DNA of 64,000 nt, taken from contig NZ_VZPV01000002.1 in assembly GCF_008801405.1 (NCBI RefSeq), positions 806,001 to 870,000 on the forward strand. The letters are read 5' to 3'. Both the position numbers and the translations under genes were made by a program. Under the pieces are notes generated by a model that worked only from the letters and a program-made list of their open reading frames with translations, made no database searches and was not told the DNA's origin. Source of the DNA: Ralstonia insidiosa. GTDB lineage: Bacteria; Pseudomonadota; Gammaproteobacteria; Burkholderiales; Burkholderiaceae. Below, one piece after another: positions 24,320-33,113 of the stretch; position 1 is the stretch's first letter, and every line of letters starts with the position of its first letter.

Positions 24320-26044
24320 TCAGGCTTGGGGTTCTGGCTGCGGGAAGACGCGGATCTGGCGCTCGACGTGCTCCACCAGTTCGTCGAATTTCTGTCGATC
24401 AGCCTGAATGCGGTGCAGCTCCTGCGATGCCAGTGACGCTTCGAACAGCCGGATCTGGGCGCCGAACCATTCACGCTCCTTACCGCGCAACTGCTGATAC
24501 AACCGTTCCGCGCGCGCCATCAGCGTGCGGTTCTCCATTTGGTCACGCGGATGGATCTTGAGCGTCGACAGCGCGGCGAGCTTCTCTGCGATTTCCTCTT
24601 CAGACAGCAGGCCTGGGTTGTCTTCAATGATGAGGCTCACGGTTTCCTGCGTCTTCTGCACCGTGGCTTCGACCTGCAGCAGGCCATTGACGTCATAGGT
24701 GAAGCGCACGTCGACGGCACACTGGGCGCGCGGGAGGTCCGGCAAGGGCACTTTCAATGTGCCCAGCTGAATGTTCTCGGTCACGAGACGGGCTTCGCCT
24801 TGATAGACGTGCAGATCCACTGCGCGTTGCTGTTCGCGGATCGGGCTGTAGGTCTTCACCCGGCTGATCGGCACCGGGCTATTGCGCTCGATGATCGGGT
24901 CAAAGTGGCCGTCGGTATAGGAGCCGTCAGGGAGCTGCATGGCCACGGCGACGCCGAGCGAGTAGGGCGCGACGTCTGTCATGACGACATCATCCAGCGC
25001 GGCATCCTTCATCTTCAGGCCGGCCTGTACGGCAGCCCCCAACGCCACCACCTCATCCGGATTGATTTCGCACTCCGGAAAGCGCCCGAACATGCGGGCG
25101 ACCATGCGCCGGACCACCGGCATGCGCGTGGCGCCGCCCGCCAGCACGATCTTGTCCAAATCCGTACCGCGCAGGTTGGCGTCGCGCAGGGCGCGTTCCA
25201 CCGGCGCACGCAGCCGCTGCAGCAGCGGGGCGCAGATCTGCTCGAACGTGGCTTCATCCAGTTCCAGCGTGTAGGTATCGCTGTTGTGAGCGACCTCGAT
25301 CGTGGCCGCAGGCTGTTCCGACAGCGCGCGTTTGGCTGCTTCGACCTGCGCGGTGAGCCGTTGCATGAATGCGGCATCGGTCTTGAGCTTGGCCGGTGCC
25401 TTGGCTTGGTCGAAGAAGCGGTCGATGATGCAGGCGACGAAGTCTTCGCCACCGAGGAAGTTGTCGCCGGCAGACGCCCGGACTTCCATGACGCCCTCGA
25501 ACATGTCGAGCACCGACACGTCGAACGTACCGCCGCCCAGGTCGAATACAAGGAAGCGGGTTTCGGCGCCAAGCTGATGGATGCCGTAGGCCAGGGCTGC
25601 CGCAGTGGGTTCGTTCAGCAGCCGATCGACTTTCAGGCCTGCCATGACACCTGCTGCGCGCGTGGCCTTGCGCTGCGCGTCGGAAAAATAGGCGGGAACA
25701 GTGATGATGGCTTCGGTGATCGGCTGGCCCAGCGCGGCTTCCACGTCTTCTTTGAGCGAGCGCAGTACCAATGCCGAAAGCTCTTCCGCACGGAACTCGC
25801 GCTTGCCAAGGCGGATGGTGCGCTCGCTACCCATGAAGCGCTTGAACACGGCGGCGGTCTTGTCCGGATGCGTTTGCAGCCGCTCGCGCGCCGCGCGTCC
25901 GACGAGGATGGTGCCGTCTTCATCCAGGCTCACACAGGAGGGTGTGAGGTAGTCCCCAAGGCTGTTCGGAATCAGGCGCGGCTGCCCGTCTTCCCAAACG
26001 GCCACCAGGCTGTTTGTTGTTCCCAGATCAATACCGATGATCAT
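24320..26044 (-). CDS. hscC: Hsp70-family chaperone HscC
   Basis: 574 aa, shorter than DnaK (about 640) and matching HscC in length and motifs: IIGIDLGTTNSLVAVWEDG at the start, IITVPAYFSDAQRKATRAAGVMAGL, LNEPTAAALAYGI, FLVFDLGGGTFDVSVLDMF, LAGGATRMPVVRRMVARMFG. The ATPase domain (1-370) is complete. The substrate-binding part (370-500) is followed by a short helical lid without the DnaK tail. HscC is a specialised Hsp70 that works with membrane-anchored J proteins of the DjlB/DjlC type, consistent with the J-like membrane protein encoded next. GGGGGCGGG precedes the ATG. The 242-bp upstream region must contain the promoter. Confidence 0.9.
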   Translation of the reverse strand: MIIGIDLGTTNSLVAVWEDGQPRLIPNSLGDYLTPSCVSLDEDGTILVGRAARERLQTHPDKTAAVFKRFMGSERTIRLGKREFRAEELSALVLRSLKEDVEAALGQPITEAIITVPAYFSDAQRKATRAAGVMAGLKVDRLLNEPTAAALAYGIHQLGAETRFLVFDLGGGTFDVSVLDMFEGVMEVRASAGDNFLGGEDFVACIIDRFFDQAKAPAKLKTDAAFMQRLTAQVEAAKRALSEQPAATIEVAHNSDTYTLELDEATFEQICAPLLQRLRAPVERALRDANLRGTDLDKIVLAGGATRMPVVRRMVARMFGRFPECEINPDEVVALGAAVQAGLKMKDAALDDVVMTDVAPYSLGVAVAMQLPDGSYTDGHFDPIIERNSPVPISRVKTYSPIREQQRAVDLHVYQGEARLVTENIQLGTLKVPLPDLPRAQCAVDVRFTYDVNGLLQVEATVQKTQETVSLIIEDNPGLLSEEEIAEKLAALSTLKIHPRDQMENRTLMARAERLYQQLRGKEREWFGAQIRLFEASLASQELHRIQADRQKFDELVEHVERQIRVFPQPEPQA

Positions 26045-26286
26045 CCCGCCCCCAACAACTTTGATGCGGCCTTCAGGCCACTTGTGATTTCTGTCGGATG
26101 CGTAACGTGAATCGCAGGGGCCTGTCTGTCATGCCGCCAATGCGGCGATCGACATAGCATCGCGCACCGGATGGCGCGATCAGGCAACGGAATCACGACG
26201 CGGCGGCCAAGATACCACGGCAGAAGTGCCGGGGCCGCCGCACAGGAGAGGGGTGTTGTGGTGTTGCGTTGAGGGGCCCGCTGCCT

Positions 26287-29200
26287 CTAAGCCTCCACTT
26301 CCGCCAGCGCCTTGAGCCCCACCGACAGCATGGCCAGATCTGCCTGCCCCGCAGCCACCTGATCGGCAATCACGCGGTTGTAGCGCGCCAGTGCCTCCTG
26401 CCGGGTGGCTTTCCACGTATCGACCAGCGCCTCTGCCCCAATGCCGGCGGGCGCATCACGCAGCACCGAGCCGGTCAGCCTGCGGCGCAGTTGCCCCAGT
26501 TCCTCAAGCAACGTGGCGCGCGCCAGCATCTGCCAGTGGGTTTGCGTGGGCAGGTTGAGGATGCCACCCTGCAGCCAGCCATAACCCAGCGGCTGGTCGA
26601 GCGCAAAGTACACGCGTGCGGCGAGCTTGGCATCGCAACCACTGGCGGCGGCCACTTCGGCAATGTCGAGCAGCGACACGCGCGCCGGCACACCTGCCGC
26701 GGTGCGTGCCAGCGCTTCGGGAACGCCCTCGTCAGCCAGTGCCTGCTGCTGTTGTGCCGACGTGCGCGCGGAGTCTTCCGTTTGCAAACCATCCACTTCC
26801 GGCGCCAGCGCATCCACCGCATCGCGGAAGCGTGCCACCGTGGCCGGCACGTCTGCTATGCGCCGCCGCAGGAACCACAGCGTAGCGCGCTCGTGTAGCT
26901 GCGCAAATGCGGTGAACAGCGCCGTCTGCGTTTCGTGCGGCACCTGCGCATCCAGCCCGTCGACTTGCTCCCAGAGCGGGTCCATCCGATAGACCGCGCG
27001 CGCCACCAAGCTGGCCCACACAACAGCCAGCGGCTCGGCGCCGGTTTCTTCGGCAAGGCGATGCACGAACGTCACGCCGGCGCGGTTGATGAGCGCATTG
27101 GCGTGCATGGTCGCCAGGATCTCGCGCCGCAGCGGGTGCCGCGGCATGGTCGGGCCGCAACGTGCCTGCAGCGGATGCGGAAAGTAGCCGGGCAGTCCGT
27201 CGGCCACGAAGGGCTGGTCGGGCAAATCGCTGGCCAGCAGCGCGTCGTACAGCCACATCTTGCTGTAGGCCATCAGCACCGCACGCTCCGGTGTGGTGAG
27301 GCCCCCGCTGGCGGCGCGCCGCGCGTCGATCTCCTCGTCGGGCGGCAGGAATTCAATGACCCGGTTCAGGCGCCCGGTGCGTTCCAGATAGCGCATCAGC
27401 CGCGCTTCGGCATCCAGCCACTGCGTCGTGCGCGTGCGTGCGAGTGAAAGCGCCTGCGTCTGGAAGTAGTTGTCGCGCAGCACCAGCGTGCCCACCTCGT
27501 CGGTCATCTCGGCGAGCAGTGTGTTGCGCTGCTTGAGTGTCATCTCGCCGTCGGCCACCACCAGGCCCAGCAGGATCTTGATGTTGACCTCGTGGTCGGA
27601 GCAATCTACGCCGGCGGAGTTGTCGATGGCATCAGTATTGATGCGGCCGCCATGCAGTGCATATTCAATGCGGCCGAGTTGCGTGCAGCCCAGGTTGCCG
27701 CCTTCAGCGACGACCTTGCAGCGTAGCTCTGCACCGTCCACGCGCAGCCCGTCGTTGGCGCGGTCGCCCACCTGGGCATGCGTTTCGCTGCTGGCCTTGA
27801 CGTAGGTGCCGATGCCGCCGTTGTAGAGCAAATCCACCGGCGCCTTGAGGATGGCGTGCAGCAGATCATTCGGTGCCATCTCCGTCGCCGTCACATCCAG
27901 CATCGCACGCACTTCGGGCGACAGCGGAATCGACTTGACTGTGCGCGGGAAGATGCCGCCCCCCGGGCTGATCAGCGTCTTGTCATAGTCGGCCCAGCTT
28001 GAGCGCGGCAGGTTGAACATGCGTTCGCGCTCGGCAAAGCTGGTGGCCGCATCGGGGGATGGATCAAGAAAGACATGCCGATGATCGAACGCCGCCAGCA
28101 GACGGATATGGCGCGAGAGCAGCATGCCGTTGCCAAACACATCGCCCGACATATCACCCACACCCACCACGGTGAAGTCCTGCGACTGCGTATCGACGCC
28201 CATCTCGCTGAAGTGCCGCTTGACCGATTCCCACGCGCCGCGTGCGGTGATGGCCATCTTCTTGTGGTCATAGCCGACCGAGCCGCCGGAGGCAAACGCA
28301 TCGCCCAGCCAGAAGCCGTATTCCGCAGAGATGGCGTTGGCGTAGTCGGAGAACGTGGCGGTGCCCTTGTCGGCGGCCACCACCAGGTAGGGGTCGTCCT
28401 CGTCATAGCGCACCACGTCGCGCGGTGGCACGAGGTGGCCGTCGACGTAGTTGTCGGTCAGGTCAAGCAGGCCGCGCAGGAAAGTTTGGTAGCACGCCAC
28501 GCCTTCGGCCAGGTACGCATCGCGGTCTCCGGCGGGCGGCGGTTGCTTGACGATGAAGCCGCCCTTGGAGCCCACCGGCACGATGACGGTGTTCTTGACC
28601 ATCTGCGCCTTGACCAGCCCCAGCACCTCGGTGCGGAAGTCTTCGCGCCGGTCAGACCAGCGCAGCCCGCCGCGCGCCACCTTGCCACCACGCAGGTGCA
28701 CGCCCTCCACACGCGGCGAATACACCCAGATCTCGAACATCGGCTTGGGCTCGGGCAGGCCCGGCACGCGCGCAGGGTCGAACTTGAACGACAGGTACGG
28801 CTTGGATTGCCCGGCCTGCCCACCGTCTGCCGCACTCTGGAAGTAGTTGGTGCGCAGCGTGGCCTCCAGCACGCCCAGGAACTGACGCAGGATGCGGTCT
28901 TCGTCCAGGTTCGGCACCTCTTCCAGCGCTTCGGCAATCTGTGCGCGCAGCTTGTCGGCATCGCGCGTGCGTTCGACCTCGTTGAGTGCTGGGTCAAAGC
29001 GCACCAGGAACAGGCGGACCAATGCCCGGGCAATGGACGGATTGCCCGTCAGCGCGCTTTCCATGTAGGCGTTGCTGAACGTCGAGCCGATCTGGCGGAT
29101 GTAGCGCGCATACGCTCGCAGGATGCGTACCTCGCGCCACGTCAGGCCCGCCTGCAGCACGAGACGGTTGAGATCGTCGTTCTCGACCTCGCCCGTCCAG

Positions 29201-31218
29201 ATGCGTGCGAAGGTGTCTTCAAAGCGCACGCGTGCTTCGTCGAGATCAACCTCGCTGCCGTCGATGGTCTCCATACCGAAGTCGTGCATCCAGATGGGGA
29301 CGGCATCGGCAGGTTCGACGCAGTAGGGGCGCTCTTCGTTGACGCGCACGCCAAGGTGCTCAAGCATCGGCAGGCTGCGCGACAGCGAGGTCGGCTCGCC
29401 TGCGCGGTAGATCTTGAAGCGCAGTGCACCGGTAGGGGCCTCTAGCGGCCGATAGAGCTGCATCGTGAGCGTGCCGGCGGCAGCGGCTTGCTGTGCCGAT
29501 GGTGAAGCCGCCAGCAGTGGCTCCATCAGTTCGATGTCGCGCACGGCAAGTCGCGCGGGGTAGTCCTCGCGGAAGCCAGCGGGGAAGGCATCGCCATAGC
29601 GACGCAGCAGGCGGTTGCCGCGCTCCTCACCACCGCGCTCCAGCAGGGCATCGGCGAGGTCGTCCTGCCAGCGCCGTGCGGTCTGCACGATGCGCTCTTC
29701 CAGTTCCGCCACATCCACCTCGGGCACGTTGCCCGGCTGTGTGCGCACGGTGATGTGGATGCGCGCGAGCATCGACTCCGACAGCAACGGTGTGAACTCA
29801 ACCCCCGTGCCGTGATAGGCGTCCTGCAGCAGCTTCTGAATGCGAATGCGCAAGTCGGTGTTGAACTTCTCGCGCGGTACGAACACAAGGCACGACACGA
29901 AGCGGTCAAAGCGGTCACGCCGCACAAACAGGCGCGTGCGCTGCCGCTCCTGCAGCCGCAGGATGCCGAGCGCGATGTCGTGCAGCTCCTCACCCTCAAG
30001 CTGGAACAGCTCATCGCGCGGATACTGTTCGAGAATCGTAATAAGTGTCTTGGCAAGGTGCCCGTTCGGCAGGAAGCCAGTGCGCGCGATCACGCTGGCG
30101 ACCTTGCGCCGTGCCAGCGGAATGCTCTCTGCCGGCACCATGTACACGGTGGAGGTGTACAGCCCCAGGAAGCGCCGCTCGCCGCAGGTGCGGCCTTCGG
30201 CATCAAAGCGCTTCACACCCACATAGTCTAGATAGCCGGGGCGGTGCACCGTGGCACGCGAGTTGGCCTTGGTGATAAAGATGGGGGCCGGGGCGTTGAT
30301 GATCTTGACCGCGCCCGGAGCAAGTCGCGAAAGGTCTGGGCTAGCCGCATCGCGCAACGCTTCGCGCAGCACGCCCAGGCCCGTGCCCGGCAGACCTTGC
30401 AGGTAGTGGCCATCTTCTTTCACGACGAGTTCGTAGTCGCGATAGCCCAGGAAGGTGAAATGCCGATCCAGCATCCATGCCAGAAAGGCTTGTGCCTCGG
30501 CAATCTCCGTGCGCTCGGTTTCATCGGCCGAAGCATGCGCGGCGCGCGCGCCCAACGCATCGATGGCGGATTGCGCTGCAGCTTGCATCGGCTTCCAGTC
30601 TTCCACGGCGGATCGCACGTCGCGCAGCACGCGCACCAGGCCGTCGTGCAGCGCCTGCAGCCGTTGCGGCTCAGAGAAACGATCGACCTCGATGTGGATA
30701 TACGACTCGTAGTGCGCGTCGCCATTCGTGTCGTCGTTGGCGTCGGCTGGCGTGTCACCCGCGAGTGCGGCCGGCCGGAGCACGCCGCCGGCTTCTACCG
30801 CCGTGCGGGTGCCCGACGCGTCGCGCCGCATGCGGTAGACGGGGTGGAAAGCAGAATGGAGCGCCAACCCTTGCCGGTTGATCTCCATGGTGACGGAGTC
30901 AAACAGGAAGGGCATGTCGTCGTTCACGATCTCGACCACCGTGTGGCCGCAGTACCAACCGTGCTGTTCCAGGCTTGGGTTGTAGACCCGCACGCGTGGT
31001 TGCCCTGACACGAACTTCTGGCCGAGCTGCCAGTGCGCCATCGCTGCGCCGTAGAGATCGGCCACGCTGCGCGAGACGACGTCTTCGGGGTCGGCCAGTC
31101 CGTAGTAGTGCCGCATGAATGGCTCGAACAGCGCGGCCATGTCTGGCGCACGTCCGCGTGCGAGGGCCACTGCATCCGCCATGTGCTGACGGACTTTTTC
31201 TTCGTGCTGGGCAGACAT
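26287..31218 (-). CDS. gdhB: NAD-specific glutamate dehydrogenase, large (GDH-180/L-GDH) type
   Basis: 1643 aa cytosolic enzyme, within the 1600-1650 aa of the large NAD-GDH class of proteobacteria. It deaminates glutamate to 2-oxoglutarate with NAD+, normally for growth on amino acids. Order: long N-terminal regulatory part with ACT-like segments (about 1-700), catalytic domain (about 770-1240, with KPYLSFKFDP, ARGGLRWSDRREDFRTEVLGLVKAQMVKNTVIVPVGSKGGFIVK, the GSKGG segment at about 881, DMSGDVFGNGMLLS and VVAEGGNLGCTQLGRIEYA), and a C-terminal helical domain. GGGAGAT lies before the ATG. It is transcribed alone and could be fed by the amino-acid permease and threonine pathway in the same window. 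Confidence 0.95.
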   Translation of the reverse strand: MSAQHEEKVRQHMADAVALARGRAPDMAALFEPFMRHYYGLADPEDVVSRSVADLYGAAMAHWQLGQKFVSGQPRVRVYNPSLEQHGWYCGHTVVEIVNDDMPFLFDSVTMEINRQGLALHSAFHPVYRMRRDASGTRTAVEAGGVLRPAALAGDTPADANDDTNGDAHYESYIHIEVDRFSEPQRLQALHDGLVRVLRDVRSAVEDWKPMQAAAQSAIDALGARAAHASADETERTEIAEAQAFLAWMLDRHFTFLGYRDYELVVKEDGHYLQGLPGTGLGVLREALRDAASPDLSRLAPGAVKIINAPAPIFITKANSRATVHRPGYLDYVGVKRFDAEGRTCGERRFLGLYTSTVYMVPAESIPLARRKVASVIARTGFLPNGHLAKTLITILEQYPRDELFQLEGEELHDIALGILRLQERQRTRLFVRRDRFDRFVSCLVFVPREKFNTDLRIRIQKLLQDAYHGTGVEFTPLLSESMLARIHITVRTQPGNVPEVDVAELEERIVQTARRWQDDLADALLERGGEERGNRLLRRYGDAFPAGFREDYPARLAVRDIELMEPLLAASPSAQQAAAAGTLTMQLYRPLEAPTGALRFKIYRAGEPTSLSRSLPMLEHLGVRVNEERPYCVEPADAVPIWMHDFGMETIDGSEVDLDEARVRFEDTFARIWTGEVENDDLNRLVLQAGLTWREVRILRAYARYIRQIGSTFSNAYMESALTGNPSIARALVRLFLVRFDPALNEVERTRDADKLRAQIAEALEEVPNLDEDRILRQFLGVLEATLRTNYFQSAADGGQAGQSKPYLSFKFDPARVPGLPEPKPMFEIWVYSPRVEGVHLRGGKVARGGLRWSDRREDFRTEVLGLVKAQMVKNTVIVPVGSKGGFIVKQPPPAGDRDAYLAEGVACYQTFLRGLLDLTDNYVDGHLVPPRDVVRYDEDDPYLVVAADKGTATFSDYANAISAEYGFWLGDAFASGGSVGYDHKKMAITARGAWESVKRHFSEMGVDTQSQDFTVVGVGDMSGDVFGNGMLLSRHIRLLAAFDHRHVFLDPSPDAATSFAERERMFNLPRSSWADYDKTLISPGGGIFPRTVKSIPLSPEVRAMLDVTATEMAPNDLLHAILKAPVDLLYNGGIGTYVKASSETHAQVGDRANDGLRVDGAELRCKVVAEGGNLGCTQLGRIEYALHGGRINTDAIDNSAGVDCSDHEVNIKILLGLVVADGEMTLKQRNTLLAEMTDEVGTLVLRDNYFQTQALSLARTRTTQWLDAEARLMRYLERTGRLNRVIEFLPPDEEIDARRAASGGLTTPERAVLMAYSKMWLYDALLASDLPDQPFVADGLPGYFPHPLQARCGPTMPRHPLRREILATMHANALINRAGVTFVHRLAEETGAEPLAVVWASLVARAVYRMDPLWEQVDGLDAQVPHETQTALFTAFAQLHERATLWFLRRRIADVPATVARFRDAVDALAPEVDGLQTEDSARTSAQQQQALADEGVPEALARTAAGVPARVSLLDIAEVAAASGCDAKLAARVYFALDQPLGYGWLQGGILNLPTQTHWQMLARATLLEELGQLRRRLTGSVLRDAPAGIGAEALVDTWKATRQEALARYNRVIADQVAAGQADLAMLSVGLKALAEVEA

Positions 31219-31322
31219 GGGCGATCTCCCGAAAAGCGCGGAAAAAACGGCTTTTCCATGCTACGCCGCGTGCCCTTGGGCCGCAACGTGCAACCCGTGT
31301 CAACCGAAAGGGGGAGCGTGGG

Positions 31323-31781
31323 TCAGGCGCGCTTTTTTGTGCGGCGCGTTTGCAGATCGGTTGAGGGTGTTTTTGCGGCGCCTTGCGTGATCTTGTCGAG
31401 CACGCGCTTGGTCCGCCCTGCGCAGCTCTCGCTTTCCGTGCGGTTGTTGATGTCGCCGACGAGCGCGAGCAGGTGGTGTTTGGTCTGTGCCAGGCGTTGC
31501 TCCAGCAATTCAATCTCGCTGATTTTGCGGTGCAGCGCTTCGAGCAATTCCTGATGCGGCCACTTTTCCAGATCGGGCGGCAGGATGGCGCGGATTTCCT
31601 CCAGCGAAAACCCCGCACCCTGCGCACACAGGATGATCTCCAGCCGGGTTAGCGTGTCGGGCGTGTACTCGCGGTAGCCGTTGGCCTGTCGCTGTGCGGG
31701 CTGCAGCAGGCCGCTGGCCTCATAAAAGCGGATGCGCGAGGCGGCTACGCCACTCTGCTCCGCCAGTTCGCCGATTTTCAT
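31323..31781 (-). CDS. MerR-family regulator divergent from the old-yellow-enzyme gene
   Basis: 152 aa. MerR winged helix at the start (MKIGELAEQSGVAASRIRFYEASGLLQPAQRQANGYREY), a dimerisation coiled coil (about 85-115: LLEALHRKISEIELLEQRLAQTKHHLLALVGDI), and a short basic tail with one cysteine (ESCAGRTKR). Length and single cysteine resemble SoxR-like or general MerR activators, but the SoxR iron-sulphur cysteine cluster is absent. It is transcribed away from the flavin oxidoreductase gene across a classic MerR promoter, so it probably activates that gene in response to an electrophile or redox compound. Confidence 0.85.
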   Translation of the reverse strand: MKIGELAEQSGVAASRIRFYEASGLLQPAQRQANGYREYTPDTLTRLEIILCAQGAGFSLEEIRAILPPDLEKWPHQELLEALHRKISEIELLEQRLAQTKHHLLALVGDINNRTESESCAGRTKRVLDKITQGAAKTPSTDLQTRRTKKRA

Positions 31782-31797
31782 ACGTATGCTCCGGGGC

Positions 31798-31828
31798 TTG
31801 ACATTAAAGTCAACTTTAAGCTTAAGGT
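31798..31828 (+). promoter_or_regulatory. MerR-type promoter of the flavin oxidoreductase gene
   Basis: TTGACA (-35, 31798-31803) and TAAGGT (-10, 31823-31828) are 19 bp apart. The spacer carries the perfect dyad TTAAAGT-CA-ACTTTAA (31804-31819). This is the canonical geometry of a MerR-activated promoter and drives the gene starting at 31858. Confidence 0.8.
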
Positions 31829-31857
31829 TAGGGCGTCGTCAAACCGGAGTGCCCCTC

Positions 31858-33108
31858 ATGAAGCTGCTCACGCCCGCGTTGTTCACCCCCCTAACGTTGC
31901 CCAATGGCGCGGTGATTGCCAACCGCCTGGCCAAGGCCGCCATGGAAGAGAACATGGCCGATGCGGACCACGCGCCGTCCGATGCGCTGGTGCGCTTGTA
32001 TGAAGCCTGGGCGAAAGGCAACGTCGGCTTGATGCTGACGGGCAACGTCATGGTGGACCACCGCGCCATGACCGGGCCCAACGGCGTGGTGTTGGAAGAC
32101 GATGCCCACCTAGACCGCTTCCGGCGCTGGGCACACACCGCACGCGCACACGGCGCGCATGTCTGGATGCAGATCAACCACCCGGGCCGTCAGATGCCCG
32201 CAGCGCTTGGCCAAACCACGCTGGCGCCATCTGCCGTGGCGATGGACCTGGGCGCGCTATCCAAGCAGTTTCCGGTGCCCCGGGAGATGACCGCCGCCGA
32301 CATTGCCGACGTGCAGCAACGCTTCACGCGCGCAGCGGTACTGGCCGAGCAGAGCGGCTTTACCGGCGTGCAGATTCACGCGGCACACGGCTATCTGCTG
32401 AGCCAGTTTCTCTCCCCGATCACGAACAAGCGGCAGGACCAGTGGGGCGGCCCGATCGAGAACCGCGCGCGTTTGCTGCTCGACATCGTGCGTTCGGTGC
32501 GCGGCGCGGTGTCGCCGCAGTTTGTGGTGGCGGTCAAGCTGAACTCGGCGGACTTCCAGCGCGGCGGCTTCAGCCCGGACGATGCCAAGCGCGTGGTCGA
32601 ACTGCTCAACCCGCTGGGTGTGGATCTGGTGGAGTTGTCTGGCGGCAGCTACGAGGCGCCGGCCATGCAAGGGCAAGCCCGCGACGGCCGCACGCTGGCC
32701 CGCGAGGCCTACTTTCTGGAGTTCGCACGCGACATCGTTGCCATTGCGCAGATGCCGTTGATGGTCACGGGGGGCATCCGCCGCCGTGCGGTGGCAGAGC
32801 AGGTGGTCGACAGCGGTATCGCCATGGTTGGCATTGCGACTGCGCTGTCGATTGATCCGAACCTGCCGCGCGATTGGCAGGCCGGTAAGAACACCGCACC
32901 GGTGCTGCGCCCGATTACGTGGAAGAACAAGGTGCTGGGCTCGTTGGCCAACATGGCGGTGGTCAAGTTTCAGCTGCAACGGCTGAGCCAGGGACACGGG
33001 ACGAACCCGCGTGTCTCGCCGTTCAGGGCGCTGGTGGTGCAGCAGTTGGCCAATGCCTGCCAGACGCGACGCTACAAGCGTTGGACAGCGCAGCGCGCTG
33101 TAGATTGA
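31858..33108 (+). CDS. NADH:flavin oxidoreductase, old yellow enzyme family
   Basis: 416 aa TIM-barrel FMN enzyme that reduces activated C=C bonds of enones, nitro compounds or similar electrophiles with NAD(P)H. Visible: LFTPLTLPNGAVIANRLAKAAMEENMAD at the FMN-binding start, WMQINHPGRQ, GFTGVQIHAAHGYLLSQFLSPITNKRQDQWGGPIENRARLLLDI with the H-A-A-H substrate pair, and the phosphate-binding LMVTGGIRRRAVAEQV. A C-terminal extension of about 45 residues follows the barrel. The start at 31858 is the first Met consistent with the family and lies downstream of the promoter. It converges on chrA with a 5-bp gap. Regulation by the divergent MerR protein is strongly suggested. Confidence 0.9.
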   Translation: MKLLTPALFTPLTLPNGAVIANRLAKAAMEENMADADHAPSDALVRLYEAWAKGNVGLMLTGNVMVDHRAMTGPNGVVLEDDAHLDRFRRWAHTARAHGAHVWMQINHPGRQMPAALGQTTLAPSAVAMDLGALSKQFPVPREMTAADIADVQQRFTRAAVLAEQSGFTGVQIHAAHGYLLSQFLSPITNKRQDQWGGPIENRARLLLDIVRSVRGAVSPQFVVAVKLNSADFQRGGFSPDDAKRVVELLNPLGVDLVELSGGSYEAPAMQGQARDGRTLAREAYFLEFARDIVAIAQMPLMVTGGIRRRAVAEQVVDSGIAMVGIATALSIDPNLPRDWQAGKNTAPVLRPITWKNKVLGSLANMAVVKFQLQRLSQGHGTNPRVSPFRALVVQQLANACQTRRYKRWTAQRAVD

Positions 33109-33113
33109 CCGCG

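Noticed and set aside
24539..26110. A 523-codon plus-strand frame opposite hscC
   Set aside because: Antisense shadow; hscC is full length with all Hsp70 motifs.
28075..29445. A 456-codon plus-strand frame inside the glutamate dehydrogenase gene
   Set aside because: Antisense shadow of the 1643-codon enzyme gene.
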